From: Xanthomonas sp. DAR 35659
GTDB lineage: Bacteria; Pseudomonadota; Gammaproteobacteria; Xanthomonadales; Xanthomonadaceae
Assembly (NCBI RefSeq): GCF_041242975.1
Contig: NZ_CP162488.1
Span: forward strand, 858,001-922,000
DNA: 64,000 bases
Direction of reading: 5' to 3'
The position numbers were made by a program, and so were the translations under genes. The notes beneath the pieces are model-generated. The model saw nothing but the letters and a program-made list of their open reading frames with translations. It ran no database searches and was not told the origin of the DNA. Every line of letters starts with the position of its first letter. The first letter of the stretch is position 1. Shown here in pieces: positions 37,948 through 47,101 of the stretch.

Positions 37948-38360
37948 ATCGCCTGCTCGATGCGGCGGCGGCCGCTCGCCCAGGTCGACCGCGCACGCGT
38001 CGCGCCGCCGCCGCACCGCGCGTTGTCGCCGCGCCGCGCCGAAGGTGGCGCAGCACGATGGCGGCACCTGCACTGCACCTGGCGCATGCGCGCGACATGC
38101 ATGCTTGCTACACGCGGAAAACGCGGGTGAGCGCGGCGGAGCGGCTGAACGGATCGCGGGCGCCGCACGCTGCGCGGGTTCGGGCCATCTTCGCGAAAGC
38201 TTACTATTCCCGGTTTACAGTGGCGGCGGTAGTTTGCCCGCCTGATAGGAGAGAACGTGGGTACCAGCGGTAATCACAGCAACAGGGCGCCGGTGGCGCC
38301 AGGGCGCGCTGCGGCCGATCGCGGCATGCGGCGCGGGTTCCGGCGAGACTGGCGGATCGC

Positions 38361-40292
38361 ATGAGCATGGTCGTTCCCCCACCGACCCTGTCCCGTCCCG
38401 CTGCGCCCGATGCCGGTCACGCGGTGCTGCCGCCCGAGGCGCCCCTGGCGATGCCGGTGCAGTCGCTGCGCGAAGGCAAGCTGCGCAACAAGCGCCTGCC
38501 GACCACGCCGATGGGCATGTTCTGGCGGCGCCTGTACGTGTTCGGCACCACCGCGCTGATGACCGCCTACGCCAGCATGCTGATCGGCAAGGTGCTGCTG
38601 ATCGGCGGCGTCAGCGTGCTCGAAGCCTGCCTGATGGCGCTGTTCATCCCGCTGTTCGCGTGGATCGCGTTCTCCTTCGTCAGCGCGCTGGCCGGCTTCG
38701 TGACCCTGGTGTTCGGCGCCGGGCGCAAGCTCGGCATCGACCCGGACGCGCCGCTGCCGAGCGTGCGCAGCCGCACCGCCCTGTTGATGCCGACCTATAA
38801 CGAGGATCCGCACCGGCTGATGGCCGGGCTGCAGGCGATCTACGAATCGGTCGAGGCCACCGGGCAGATCGCGCAGTTCGATTTCTTCATCCTCAGCGAC
38901 ACCACGCGCGCGGCGATTGGCGCCGAGGAGGAGCAGGTCTACGCCGATCTGGTCGCGCGCACCGGCGGCCAGGGCCGCATCTACTACCGGCGCCGCGGCG
39001 ACAACGCCGAGCGCAAGGCCGGCAACATCGCCGACTGGGTGCGCCGCTTCGGCGGCGCCTATCCGCAGATGCTGATCCTGGACGCCGACAGCCTGATGAC
39101 CGGCGAGACCATCGTGCGCCTGGTCGCCGGGATGGAGAACAATCCCGACGTCGGCCTGATCCAGACCTTGCCGGAAGTGGTCAACGGCAACAGCCTGTTC
39201 GCGCGCATGCAGCAGTTCGGCGGCCGCGTCTACGGCCCGGTGATCGCCTATGGCGTGGCCTGGTGGCATGGCGCCGAGAGCAACTACTGGGGCCACAACG
39301 CGGTGATCCGCACCCAGGCCTTCGCCGAACAGGCGGGCCTGCCGGCGCTGCCCGGGCGCAAGCCGTTCGGCGGCCACGTGCTCAGCCACGATTTCGTCGA
39401 GGCCGCGCTGATGCGCCGCGGCGGCTGGGCCACGCACATGGTGCCGTACCTGCAGGGCAGCTACGAGGAAGGCCCGCCGACCCTGACCGACCTGCTGGTG
39501 CGCGACCGCCGCTGGTGCCAGGGCAACCTGCAGCATTCCAAGGTGGTGTTCGCGCGCGGCCTGCACTGGATCAGCCGCATGCACATGATGATCGGCATCG
39601 GCCACTACTTCACCGCGCCGATGTGGGGCTTGCTGATGCTGATCGGCATCGCGATCCCGTTGCAGAGCGACGGCATCGACCTGGTCGCCACGGTGGTGGA
39701 TCCGTTCTCGCCGGCGCGCTACTGGCACCAGCAGGATTCGACCCGGGTGTTCTGGGTGTTCGCGGTGACCATGTTCGTGCTGCTGGCGCCGAAGGTGCTG
39801 GGCTACTTCGCGATGCTGCTGCGGCGCGAGGAGCGGCGCGGCTGCGGCGGCGCGCTGCGCGCGCTGCTGAGCATGCTGCTGGAAACCGTGCTGGCGGCGT
39901 TGATGGCGCCGGTGGTGATGTACGTGCAGTCGCGCGGCGTGGCCGAGGTACTGGCCGGCAAGGACTCGGGCTGGGACGCGCAGCAGCGCGACGATGGCCG
40001 CCTGTCGTGGCTGGCGCTGGCGCGCAGCTACGGCGGACTCAGCGCGTTCGGGCTGCTGATGGGCGGCATGGCCTACGTGGTGTCGCCGTCGCTGGCGGCG
40101 TGGATGGCGCCGGTGGTGATCGGCATGGCGCTGGCGATCCCGGTGGTGGCGGTGAGTTCCTCGCGCGCGGTCGGGCTGTGGCTGCGGCAACTGCGCATCC
40201 TGTCCATTCCCGAAGAGCAGACGCCGCCGCCGGTGCTGTTGCGTGCCGGCGAACTGCGCCGTGCCGCGGCCGCGCGGCGCGCCGCCGGCTGA
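38361..40292 (+). CDS. opgH: glucans biosynthesis glucosyltransferase H
   Basis: A 643-residue inner-membrane GT2 enzyme that builds the backbone of osmoregulated periplasmic glucans from UDP-glucose. Two N-terminal helices precede the cytoplasmic catalytic domain with [30 protein letters not shown] and the R-x-x-RW box [11 protein letters not shown]-terminal set of transmembrane helices follows. It is shorter than E. coli OpgH (847), which has a longer N-terminus. No opgG is adjacent; a lone opgH (hrpM) is known in Xanthomonas, where it matters for virulence and fitness. Confidence 0.93.
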   Translation: MSMVVPPPTLSRPAAPDAGHAVLPPEAPLAMPVQSLREGKLRNKRLPTTPMGMFWRRLYVFGTTALMTAYASMLIGKVLLIGGVSVLEACLMALFIPLFAWIAFSFVSALAGFVTLVFGAGRKLGIDPDAPLPSVRSRTALLMPTYNEDPHRLMAGLQAIYESVEATGQIAQFDFFILSDTTRAAIGAEEEQVYADLVARTGGQGRIYYRRRGDNAERKAGNIADWVRRFGGAYPQMLILDADSLMTGETIVRLVAGMENNPDVGLIQTLPEVVNGNSLFARMQQFGGRVYGPVIAYGVAWWHGAESNYWGHNAVIRTQAFAEQAGLPALPGRKPFGGHVLSHDFVEAALMRRGGWATHMVPYLQGSYEEGPPTLTDLLVRDRRWCQGNLQHSKVVFARGLHWISRMHMMIGIGHYFTAPMWGLLMLIGIAIPLQSDGIDLVATVVDPFSPARYWHQQDSTRVFWVFAVTMFVLLAPKVLGYFAMLLRREERRGCGGALRALLSMLLETVLAALMAPVVMYVQSRGVAEVLAGKDSGWDAQQRDDGRLSWLALARSYGGLSAFGLLMGGMAYVVSPSLAAWMAPVVIGMALAIPVVAVSSSRAVGLWLRQLRILSIPEEQTPPPVLLRAGELRRAAAARRAAG

Positions 40293-40355
40293 CCCGCTGA
40301 CCGACCGGCGGGCGCGGCAGGCATAATGCCGCGCATCTCGCCCGGACCACCGCAC

Positions 40356-41021
40356 ATGCTGGAAACAGTCGAACACGAAACCGCCGCCGCGCCGGCCTGG
40401 ACCGTCCTGTGGCTGCACGGACTCGGCGCCGACGGCCACGACTTCGCGCCGCTGGTGCCGGAACTGCTGCGCCCCGACTGGCCGGCCCTGCGCTTCGTGT
40501 TCCCGCATGCGCCGGTGCGCCCGGTGACCATCAACAACGGCGTGCGCATGCGCGCCTGGTACGACATCGTCAGCCAGGACTTCTCCAACCGCGCCGATAG
40601 CGCCGGGGTGGCCGCCTCGGTCGCCGAGGTCGAGCATTTGATCGCGCGCGAGCACGAACGCGGCGTGCCCGCCGAACGCGTGCTGCTGGCCGGCTTCTCG
40701 CAGGGCGGCGCGATTACCCTGGCCGCCGGGCTGCGTCGCGAACGGCCGCTGGCCGGCCTGATCGCCCTGTCCACCTATCTGCCGGACGTGGCCGAGGTCG
40801 GGCGCTGGCATGCGCCGGCGGCGCTGGCGCAGCCGGTGTTCATGGCCCATGGCCAGGGCGACCCGGTGATCCCGCGCACCTTCGCCGCACAGACCGCGCA
40901 GGCGCTGCAGGCGCTGGGCATGCCGCTGCAATGGCAGCAGTACCCGATGGCGCACCAGGTCTGCGCCGAGGAGATCGCCGATCTGCGCGACTGGATGAGC
41001 GCGCGCTTCGCCGCCGGCTGA
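40356..41021 (+). CDS. carboxylesterase/phospholipase, alpha/beta hydrolase
   Basis: A 221-residue hydrolase of the acyl-protein-thioesterase/carboxylesterase group. It has the oxyanion segment LWLHGLGADGHDFAPLVPEL, nucleophile motif GFSQGG, an Asp in GQGDPVIP and the final His in MAHQVC. There is no signal peptide. The ATG at 40356 is preferred because a -10-like CATAAT (40322-40327) overlaps the upstream ATG at 40326. It likely hydrolyses short-chain esters; the physiological substrate is unknown. Confidence 0.88.
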   Translation: MLETVEHETAAAPAWTVLWLHGLGADGHDFAPLVPELLRPDWPALRFVFPHAPVRPVTINNGVRMRAWYDIVSQDFSNRADSAGVAASVAEVEHLIAREHERGVPAERVLLAGFSQGGAITLAAGLRRERPLAGLIALSTYLPDVAEVGRWHAPAALAQPVFMAHGQGDPVIPRTFAAQTAQALQALGMPLQWQQYPMAHQVCAEEIADLRDWMSARFAAG

Positions 41022-41140
41022 GGCACCCCGGGGGCGCCCCAGCCGCGGCGCGGCCAGCGCCACCATGGCGCGGATGACGGCCCGCCGGAAGCGGCGCTAC
41101 TATGCGGCCAGGCCTCGCTCCAGCCGCTGAGGTGACGCAC

Positions 41141-41869
41141 GTGAAGGTGTTGATCGCCGACGACGACCCCCTGGCGCGCGAGCGCCTGCGCGCGCTGCTG
41201 GCCGAGCATGCCGGAGTCGAGGTGGTGGCCGAGGCCGGCAATGGCCTGGACGCCTTGCGCGCCTGCGCCGGCACCGGCCCGGACCTGGTGCTGCTGGACA
41301 TCGCCATGCCGGGCGCCGACGGGCTGGAGACGGCGCGCCACCTGGCCAGCTTCGAGCCGCGTCCGGCGGTGGTGTTCTGCACCGCCTGCGATGCGCACGC
41401 GCTGTCCGCGTTCGAAGCGGCGGCGATCGATTACCTGATGAAGCCGGTGCGTGCCGAGCGGCTGGCGGCGGCGCTGGAGCGTGCGCGCACCTTCCTGGCC
41501 GGCCGCGGCGGCGCCGGCGCGCCCACGTCGGCGCGGCGACGCAACCACCTGTGCGCGCGACTGCGCGGCAGCCTGCGCCTGATCCCGGTCGACGAGATCC
41601 ACTACCTGCACGCCGAGGAAAAGTACGTGGTGGTGCACCACGCGCGCGGCGAGGACCTGATCGAGGAGTCGCTGAAGGCGCTGGAGGAGGAGTTCCCCGA
41701 GCGCTTCGTGCGCATCCACCGCAACTGTCTGGTCGCGCGCCACGAACTGGTCGAGCTGCGGCGCCTGGTCGAGGGCCAGGTGCAGGCGGTGTTGCGGCAT
41801 GGCAAGCAACCGCTGGAGGTGAGCCGGCGCTGCGTGGCGCAGTTGCGGCAGGAGATCCGGCAGCGTTGA
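41141..41869 (+). CDS. algR: LytTR-type response regulator (AlgR family)
   Basis: A 242-residue regulator: receiver with Asp7-9 (IADDD), phospho-acceptor Asp53 (LLDIAMPG) and Lys in MKPVRAERL; then a LytTR DNA-binding domain (about 130-238) with IPVDEIHYLHAEEKYVVVHH (split over two strands) and FVRIHRNCLV. The GTG start is preferred: GAGGTGA sits 6 bases upstream, and an ATG at 41102 would add residues not seen in the family. It is followed by hemC, as in Pseudomonas algR-hemC; the kinase partner (algZ) is not next to it here. Confidence 0.87.
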   Translation: MKVLIADDDPLARERLRALLAEHAGVEVVAEAGNGLDALRACAGTGPDLVLLDIAMPGADGLETARHLASFEPRPAVVFCTACDAHALSAFEAAAIDYLMKPVRAERLAAALERARTFLAGRGGAGAPTSARRRNHLCARLRGSLRLIPVDEIHYLHAEEKYVVVHHARGEDLIEESLKALEEEFPERFVRIHRNCLVARHELVELRRLVEGQVQAVLRHGKQPLEVSRRCVAQLRQEIRQR

Positions 41870-41872
41870 GGC

Positions 41873-41890
41873 GGGATTAGGGATTGGGGA
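41873..41890. repeat. GGGATTAGGGATTGGGGA heptad element
   Basis: Two and a half units of the GGGATT(A/G)-type heptad lie just after the algR stop. It belongs to the same family as the elements at 10579, 43244 and 58148. Confidence 0.6.
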
Positions 41891-41976
41891 TGACCCGCCG
41901 TGTGGCCGGCGGGTGGGAGGCGGTCGGCTGACAGGACGCACGGGCTTGGTTGCGCACCCGCGGCGGCGCTTTCCGC

Positions 41977-41982
41977 GATAAT
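41977..41982 (+). promoter_or_regulatory. -10 box of hemC, probable leaderless start
   Basis: GATAAT ends 6 bases before the hemC ATG (41989). There is no Shine-Dalgarno in the interval and no strong -35. Confidence 0.5.
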
Positions 41983-41988
41983 GCGTCG

Positions 41989-42912
41989 ATGAAGACCCTG
42001 CGCATCGCAACCCGCAAGAGCCCGCTCGCCCTGTGGCAGAGCGAACACGTCGCCGCGTGCCTGCGCCGGGCGCATCCGCAGTTGGAGGTGGTGCTGGTGC
42101 CGATGAGCACCCGCGGCGACGAAGTGCTGGATCGCTCGCTGGCCGCGATCGGCGGCAAGGGCCTGTTCCTGAAGGAGTTGGAGTTGGCGATGCTGCGCGG
42201 CGAGGCCGATTGCGCGGTGCACTCGCTCAAGGACGTGCCGATGGAACTGGACGCGCCGTTCGTGCTGCCGGCGATTCTGCCGCGCGCCGATCCGGCCGAT
42301 GCGCTGATCTCCAACCTGTACGCCTCGCTGGACGCGCTGCCGCTCGGCGCGCGCGTCGGCACGTCCTCGCTGCGGCGGCAGGCGCAGTTGCGGGCGCGGC
42401 GTCCGGACCTGGAACTGCTGGACCTGCGCGGCAACGTCAACACGCGCCTGGCCAAGCTCGACAACGGCGGCTACGACGGCATCGTGCTGGCCTGCGCCGG
42501 CCTGCAGCGGCTGGGCCTGGACGCGCGCATCACCCAGCGCCTGCAGGCGCCGGACTGGCTGCCGGCCCCGGCGCAGGGCGCGATCGCGGTGGAATGCCGC
42601 GCGGATGCCGGCGCCGCGCTGGCGCTGTTCGCCGCGCTGGACGACGCGCCGACCCGCACCTGCGTGGAGGCGGAGCGGGCGATGAACCGCGCCCTGCACG
42701 GCAGCTGCCACGTGCCGGTGGCCGCCTTCGCGCAATGGCGCGGCGAGGACCTGCACTTGCAGGGCCTGGTCGGCGGCGTCGCCGACGGGCGCCTGGTGCG
42801 CGCCGATCTGCAGCGCAGCGCACAGGATCCGCAGGCCCTGGGCCAGGCCGTGGCCGACGCCCTGCTCGGCGCCGGCGCCCGCGAACTGCTCGACCTCGAT
42901 CTGCCGGCCTGA
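41989..42912 (+). CDS. hemC: hydroxymethylbilane synthase (porphobilinogen deaminase)
   Basis: A 307-residue cytoplasmic enzyme that joins four porphobilinogens into hydroxymethylbilane for heme and siroheme. It starts [16 protein letters not shown] and contains [22 protein letters not shown] and the dipyrromethane cofactor Cys240 in [10 protein letters not shown] (Cys242 in E. coli). The ATG at 41989 is the family start; the frame is open 13 codons upstream. It stands 119 bases after algR and has its own -10 box. Confidence 0.96.
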   Translation: MKTLRIATRKSPLALWQSEHVAACLRRAHPQLEVVLVPMSTRGDEVLDRSLAAIGGKGLFLKELELAMLRGEADCAVHSLKDVPMELDAPFVLPAILPRADPADALISNLYASLDALPLGARVGTSSLRRQAQLRARRPDLELLDLRGNVNTRLAKLDNGGYDGIVLACAGLQRLGLDARITQRLQAPDWLPAPAQGAIAVECRADAGAALALFAALDDAPTRTCVEAERAMNRALHGSCHVPVAAFAQWRGEDLHLQGLVGGVADGRLVRADLQRSAQDPQALGQAVADALLGAGARELLDLDLPA

Positions 42913-42937
42913 AGGCCCACAGCCGCGCGCCACCCCT

Positions 42938-43139
42938 GTAGGAGCGGCTTCAGCCGCGACGGGCGTTACCGGGAATGCCCGTCGCGGCTAAAGCCGCTCC
43001 TACAATGGGCTACGTGGCGCTCGAAAGCTGCGGCCGTGTGCTGGCCGGTTGCAGCGAAAGCCGCTGCTGCGACGAGGTCGAACGCGCCTGGAGCCTGCCG
43101 TTGCCGACCCTATCCGGTCGCGGCTGAAGCCGCTCCTAC
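42938..43139. repeat. REP cluster (three copies)
   Basis: Copies of GTAGGAGCGGCTTCAGCCGCGAC lie at 42938-42960 (plus), 42981-43003 (minus, one change) and 43117-43139 (minus). The first two are an inverted pair. Nothing else is supported in the 365-base gap between hemC and the DUF481 gene apart from the heptad element at 43244. Confidence 0.85.
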
Positions 43140-43243
43140 AGAAAAGCGGGGTGCGCGCGATGTGGTGTCGCCCATTGCGCGTCGCGCGGCGACCGGCACC
43201 GCCACGCCGCCGTCAATCAATCCGACCCCGGAACCCCGGCGTT

Positions 43244-43275
43244 TCCCAATCCCGATTCCCGACTCCCCAATCCCG
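43244..43275. repeat. heptad element CCCAATCCCGATTCCC
   Basis: Inverted-orientation units of the GGGGATT heptad lie directly at the end of the DUF481 gene. They belong to the same dispersed family as at 10635 and 58214. Confidence 0.6.
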
Positions 43276-43277
43276 GC

Positions 43278-44072
43278 TCACTTGAACTTGTAGACCAGGT
43301 TCATCGTGGTCAAGGTATCGGTCTTCTTCTTGTTGTCGCTGACGTCGCTGTTGTAACGCGCCTGCCAGCCGGCCTTGAGCGCCAGACGCTCGTTCATGCT
43401 GACCGCGATGCCCAGGTCGTTCTGCGCGAAGGTGTTGTAGGCACCCGATTCGACCAGCAGGGTGTTGCCCAGCTCGGTGTTGCTGGTCAGGCCGTACTTG
43501 AAATCGACCAGGCCGCGGCCGATCAGGCCGGTCTCGGTGCGGTCCTCGACCACGTCGTGGGCGCGGCGCACGCCGGGACCGATCTGCACGTCGATGCTGC
43601 GGCGGTCGCCGTCCATGATCCGGGTGCCGTAGCCGATACCGATCGTGGCCAGGCGGTCGTAGGTGGCGAAGTCGTCGCGCTCGTAGCGCAGCGAGGCGGT
43701 CAACTGGCGGTGCTCGCCCAATTGCAGCGCGCTGCCGGCGCTGCCGGTGTAGCGGTTGGAGGTGGTCTGGCGCTTGCGCGTGGTGGTGCCGTCCGGGTTG
43801 GTGTCGGTGTACTCGGCGCTGGCGTGCAGGGCGAGCAGGTCCAGGCTGTGGATCCAGTCTCCGTCCACGTACTGGCCCTTGAGCCGGCCGTTGAGGCTTT
43901 CGTTGGTGCTGTTGCCGTGCGAGGAAGCGAAGCCGAGCTCGCCCGATCCGCTCCACGGCGAACTGGCCGGGTCCGTGGCTGCCGACGGGGTGGCGACGTC
44001 GGCGGCCCAGGCCGGGGACGTGCTCAGCAGCAATGAGGCGATGGCGGATACGAGGGTGGCGCGGCGGAACAT
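43278..44072 (-). CDS. DUF481 outer-membrane beta-barrel protein (YdiY-like)
   Basis: A 264-residue protein with a signal peptide (cleaved after AWA, about residue 23). Alternating amphipathic strands follow, such as SGELGFASSHGNSTNESLNG, and it ends with the aromatic/basic residue pattern LVYKFK. This fits the DUF481 family, predicted 12-strand barrels related to 'salt-induced outer membrane protein'. It is a single gene; a GAAAT-N7-ATTTC element precedes it. The function is unknown in most members. Confidence 0.83.
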   Translation of the reverse strand: MFRRATLVSAIASLLLSTSPAWAADVATPSAATDPASSPWSGSGELGFASSHGNSTNESLNGRLKGQYVDGDWIHSLDLLALHASAEYTDTNPDGTTTRKRQTTSNRYTGSAGSALQLGEHRQLTASLRYERDDFATYDRLATIGIGYGTRIMDGDRRSIDVQIGPGVRRAHDVVEDRTETGLIGRGLVDFKYGLTSNTELGNTLLVESGAYNTFAQNDLGIAVSMNERLALKAGWQARYNSDVSDNKKKTDTLTTMNLVYKFK

Positions 44073-44112
44073 GGCTTCTCTCCGGGAGGGGGAACGCAGC
44101 CTGCGGCTAACG

Positions 44113-44129
44113 AAATGGAAACGATTTCA
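44113..44129. promoter_or_regulatory. palindrome upstream of the DUF481 gene
   Basis: GAAAT (44113-44117) and ATTTC (44125-44129) flank GGAAACG. It lies 40 bases before the DUF481 start and between two divergent genes, one of which encodes a regulator. It may be an operator; the evidence is position and symmetry only. Confidence 0.35.
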
Positions 44130-44243
44130 TCATACCGGATCCACATGACACCCTGGACGCCGCCCGGCACCGGCTTTCATCGACGGTTTGGGCGCCGGGC
44201 ACGATCGCCGCGCCGGGCAGGCGTTTTCCGCCCGCGACTCAGA

Positions 44244-44249
44244 CATAAT
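44244..44249 (+). promoter_or_regulatory. -10 box of the WYL regulator gene, probable leaderless start
   Basis: CATAAT ends 7 bases before the ATG at 44257; no ribosome-binding site is present between them. Confidence 0.45.
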
Positions 44250-44256
44250 CGGGGCC

Positions 44257-45228
44257 ATGGACCGCTACGAACGCATCAACGCACTGCACCGCCTGCTCAA
44301 GTCCGCGCGCTACCCGGTGACGGTGGCGCGGCTGCAGGACGAACTGGGCTGCTCCCGCGCCACCGTCTACCGCGATCTGGCCTTCCTGCGCGACGCGCTG
44401 ATGGCACCGGTGGAGGGCGACGGCGAGGCCGGTTTCCGCTACGAATCCGGCGAGAGCGACCGCTTCGAGCTGCCGGGGCTGTGGCTGAGTTCGGAGGAGC
44501 TGCACGCACTGCTGGCCTCGCAGCAGCTGCTGGCGCGGACCGGCGGGGGCGTGCTGTCCTCGGTGCTGGCGCCGCTGCAGCAGCGCATCGAGAGCCTGCT
44601 CGCGGCGCAGGCCGGCGCGACCCACTGGCCGGTGGAGCGGGTGCGGGTGATCCCGCACCGTGGCCGCAAGCTCGACGAGGCCAGCTTCCGCACCGTCGCC
44701 TCGGCGGTGTTGGAGCGCAAGCGCCTGTCGTTCGATTACCGCGCGCGCTCCACCGACGAATCGACCAAGCGCACGGTGTCGCCGCAGCGCATCACCCACT
44801 ACCGCGACAACTGGTACCTGGACGCCTGGGACCATGGCCGCGACGCGGTGCGCAGCTTCGCGGTGGACCGCATCAACCAGGCGCGCCTGCTCGACCAGCC
44901 GGCGCAGGACGTGGCCGACGAAGAGCTGGACACGCAATTGGCGGCCAGCTACGGCATCTTCTCCGGCGCGCCCAAGGGCTGGGCCACGATCGTGTTCAGC
45001 CCCAAGGCGGCGCGCTGGGTCGCCGACGAGCACTGGCATTCCAAGCAGCAAGGCCGGTTCCTGGCCGACGGCCGCTACGAACTGAAGGTGCCGTACAGCG
45101 TCTCGCGCGAACTGCTGATGGACGTGCTGCACTACGGCTCGGATGCCGAGATCGTCGAGCCGCGCTCGCTGCGCGAACAGGCCAAGGCGCTGCTGTCGCT
45201 GGCATTGAGCAACTACAGCGACGATTGA
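44257..45228 (+). CDS. YafY-family transcriptional regulator (HTH + WYL)
   Basis: A 323-residue regulator. The N-terminal winged HTH (DRYERINALHRLLKSARYPV, then LQDELGCSRATVYRDLAFL) is of the HTH_11 type. The WYL domain follows, with the core YRDNWYLDAWDH (WYL), and the C-terminal extension WCX covers the last ~90 residues (GWATIVFSPKAARWVADEHW). WYL domains bind nucleotides or small ligands, and some such regulators control stress or defence functions. It is divergent from the DUF481 gene, which may be a target. The ATG was chosen at the HTH start, where a -10 box is correctly placed. Confidence 0.88.
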   Translation: MDRYERINALHRLLKSARYPVTVARLQDELGCSRATVYRDLAFLRDALMAPVEGDGEAGFRYESGESDRFELPGLWLSSEELHALLASQQLLARTGGGVLSSVLAPLQQRIESLLAAQAGATHWPVERVRVIPHRGRKLDEASFRTVASAVLERKRLSFDYRARSTDESTKRTVSPQRITHYRDNWYLDAWDHGRDAVRSFAVDRINQARLLDQPAQDVADEELDTQLAASYGIFSGAPKGWATIVFSPKAARWVADEHWHSKQQGRFLADGRYELKVPYSVSRELLMDVLHYGSDAEIVEPRSLREQAKALLSLALSNYSDD

Positions 45229-45260
45229 GCGCTAGCCGCCGCGATGCATCGACGTGACCT

Positions 45261-45326
45261 GTAGGAGCGGCTTCAGCCGCGACAGGCCTTCCCGGGAAGG
45301 CCTGTCGCGGCTGAAGCCGCTCCTAC
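45261..45326. repeat. inverted REP pair
   Basis: GTAGGAGCGGCTTCAGCCGCGAC at 45261-45283 faces its reverse complement at 45304-45326, separated by AGGCCTTCCCGGGAAGGCCT, itself a palindrome. The whole 66 bases can form one long hairpin between two convergent genes. Confidence 0.88.
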
Positions 45327-45342
45327 AGGGGATGGATTGCGT

Positions 45343-45798
45343 TCACGCCGCGTCCAGCGGCGCGCCGCCGCCGAGGATCACCCCGATGTTGCGCTCGATC
45401 CAGTCCACCAGGGCGTGCACGTGCGCGGCCGCTTCCTCGCCGAGCGGGGTCAGGTCGTATTCCACGTGCGGCGGCACCACCGGGTAGGCGGTGCGCTGCA
45501 CCAGGCCGTCCGCCTCCAGCGCCTGCAGGGTCTGCGACAGCATCTTTTCGCTGACGCCTTCCAGGCTGCGGCGCAGGTCGCCGAACCGGTGCGTGCCCTT
45601 GCGCAGCGCCACAAGCACCAGCACGCCCCAGCGGCTGGTCACATGGCTGAGCACGGCGCGCGAGGGACAGTTCTGCGCGAACACCTGGCCGCGCAGCAGG
45701 GGCGTATCCGCGCAGTCGCGCGGCGCATCGTCGAGAGCTTCGGAAAGAACGCTGGACACGCGGTGCACCTGTCTGTGGGGGGAGACGCCCCCGATCAT
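45343..45798 (-). CDS. HxlR-family transcriptional regulator
   Basis: A 151-residue winged-helix regulator: CPSRAVLSHVTSRWGVLVLV begins the HxlR domain, with RFGDLRRSLEGVSEKMLSQTLQALEADGLV as recognition region (given here by its limits 80-110) and YPVVPPHVEYDLTPLGEEA as the wing. HxlR proteins respond to redox, aldehydes or quinones, often through the Cys that precedes the domain (NCPSR). The ATG at 45798 gives a ~45-residue N-terminal arm; a GTG closer to the domain is possible. The target is unknown. Confidence 0.85.
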   Translation of the reverse strand: MIGGVSPHRQVHRVSSVLSEALDDAPRDCADTPLLRGQVFAQNCPSRAVLSHVTSRWGVLVLVALRKGTHRFGDLRRSLEGVSEKMLSQTLQALEADGLVQRTAYPVVPPHVEYDLTPLGEEAAAHVHALVDWIERNIGVILGGGAPLDAA

Positions 45799-46018
45799 AC
45801 GGTCCGTGCGCGGCGCTTCGCTGAGCGGCAGGTGATCGGCGGCGCACGCCGCGATCCTGTGGGCTTCCGGTCGGCATGCGGGACGGGAGCGGCGTGCGCC
45901 CCGTCCGGCACTGCTTGCGGCCGTGGTAGCAGGGGGCGGGGCGGCGTTGGCGCCTCGATCGCGAAGGCGCGGCGGTTGCCGCGCGGCACAGTCTGCCGCC
46001 GGCGCGGGCGTGGCGCGA

Positions 46019-46600
46019 TCAGGGCTCGCTCGGCACCTCGAAGCCGAGCTTGCCGACCTGGTCGCGGCGCTGTGGCACGCGCTTGAGCTTGTCGACGTTG
46101 ACCCCGTAGTCGCGGTCCAGCTTGCCGACCAGTTCGCGGTACTGCTTGTAGTCCATGTCCGGCTCGCGCGCGAACACCCAGGCCAGGTCGCGGTCGGGGT
46201 AGTCCACCAGCGCCCAGGAATAGTCGGGCGCCACTTCCAGGATGCGGTACTTGGTCGGCACCACGGCGAAGAACCAGGTGGTCCAACGACGATTGCCGGT
46301 GTCTTCCTTGACCGTGGCACGCGAGGTGATTTCCTTGACCGGCTCATCGAAGCCCTTGCGGTACTGGTAGCGCACCGCGATCTTGCCGTCGTCCTTGAGC
46401 GTGTACTCGTCGCTGCTGGCGACATGGCCGCGTTCGGCGAAATAGGGGATGTGCGCGATCACGTACCAGCGCCCCATGAAGCGCTCGAGGTCGATCGGGG
46501 GTTGCGCCGATTCGCGTTCCGGGGACTTCGCCCGGGCCGCCGGCAGGGGGACGGCCATGCCGAGCAGCAGCACCGAGGCGAACAGGGGGAGCAGGCGCAT
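46019..46600 (-). CDS. lipocalin family protein (Blc-like)
   Basis: A 193-residue exported lipocalin. It has a signal peptide (MRLLPLFASVLLLGMAVPLP, cleaved near ARA), the first lipocalin motif FMGRWYVIAHIPYF (about 52-65), then strand motifs YTLKDDGKIAVRYQYRKG, WFFAVVPTKYRILEV and the third motif in DLAWVFAREPDMDYKQY. No lipobox Cys is present, unlike E. coli Blc, so it is likely periplasmic. It may bind lysophospholipids or fatty acids during envelope stress. The ATG at 46600 is preferred over one 10 codons upstream because the signal peptide starts there. Confidence 0.87.
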   Translation of the reverse strand: MRLLPLFASVLLLGMAVPLPAARAKSPERESAQPPIDLERFMGRWYVIAHIPYFAERGHVASSDEYTLKDDGKIAVRYQYRKGFDEPVKEITSRATVKEDTGNRRWTTWFFAVVPTKYRILEVAPDYSWALVDYPDRDLAWVFAREPDMDYKQYRELVGKLDRDYGVNVDKLKRVPQRRDQVGKLGFEVPSEP

Positions 46601-46731
46601 AAGACGGAATCCGGAGACGTAAGGAGACAAGCTAGTGAGTATCGAGCGAAAGCCATGTCAATAGTGGGTCGCAGCCGTTGAGATGCGGGCGCGGCACGCT
46701 GCGCGCCTCATCGCCCTCCGGAGTCGCCGCC

Positions 46732-47034
46732 ATGCCGATCGCCCATTCCTCCCGTTCCGCCCGCGCGCCGCACCCAGGCCTGCGCCGCCTGGTGCTACAG
46801 GCGCTGCTCGCCGGGCTGGCCCTGGTCCTGGTGTGGCCGGCCGCGCGCGGCTACAGCGACTGGCTGGGCTGGCGCCCGCTGTGGCTGCTGGGCATGCCGT
46901 TGAGCGCCTGGTGGGCGTTGCATCGCTTCCCGTTGCCGCTGCGGCCGTTGCGCCGCGCACTGGCGCGGGCGCGGCCGCGGGTCCAGGCGCGGCGGCGCGC
47001 GCCAGCGGCATGGCGGACCACGCGCGCGGCCTGA
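46732..47034 (+). CDS. small membrane protein, unrecognised
   Basis: A 100-residue protein: a polar N-terminus, a hydrophobic helix LRRLVLQALLAGLALVLVWP (about 18-37), a second one around LWLLGMPLSAWWAL, then an Arg-rich tail (RRALARARPRVQARRR). The tail would stay in the cytoplasm. No family is recognised. The high Arg content of the tail is partly a consequence of the high G+C. Confidence 0.5.
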   Translation: MPIAHSSRSARAPHPGLRRLVLQALLAGLALVLVWPAARGYSDWLGWRPLWLLGMPLSAWWALHRFPLPLRPLRRALARARPRVQARRRAPAAWRTTRAA

Positions 47035-47101
47035 CCTTCGGCAGGGGAGGGCCCTGGTTTTCGCGTGCTACGTTGCCAGCCTGACCTTTCTGGACCCTTC
47101 C

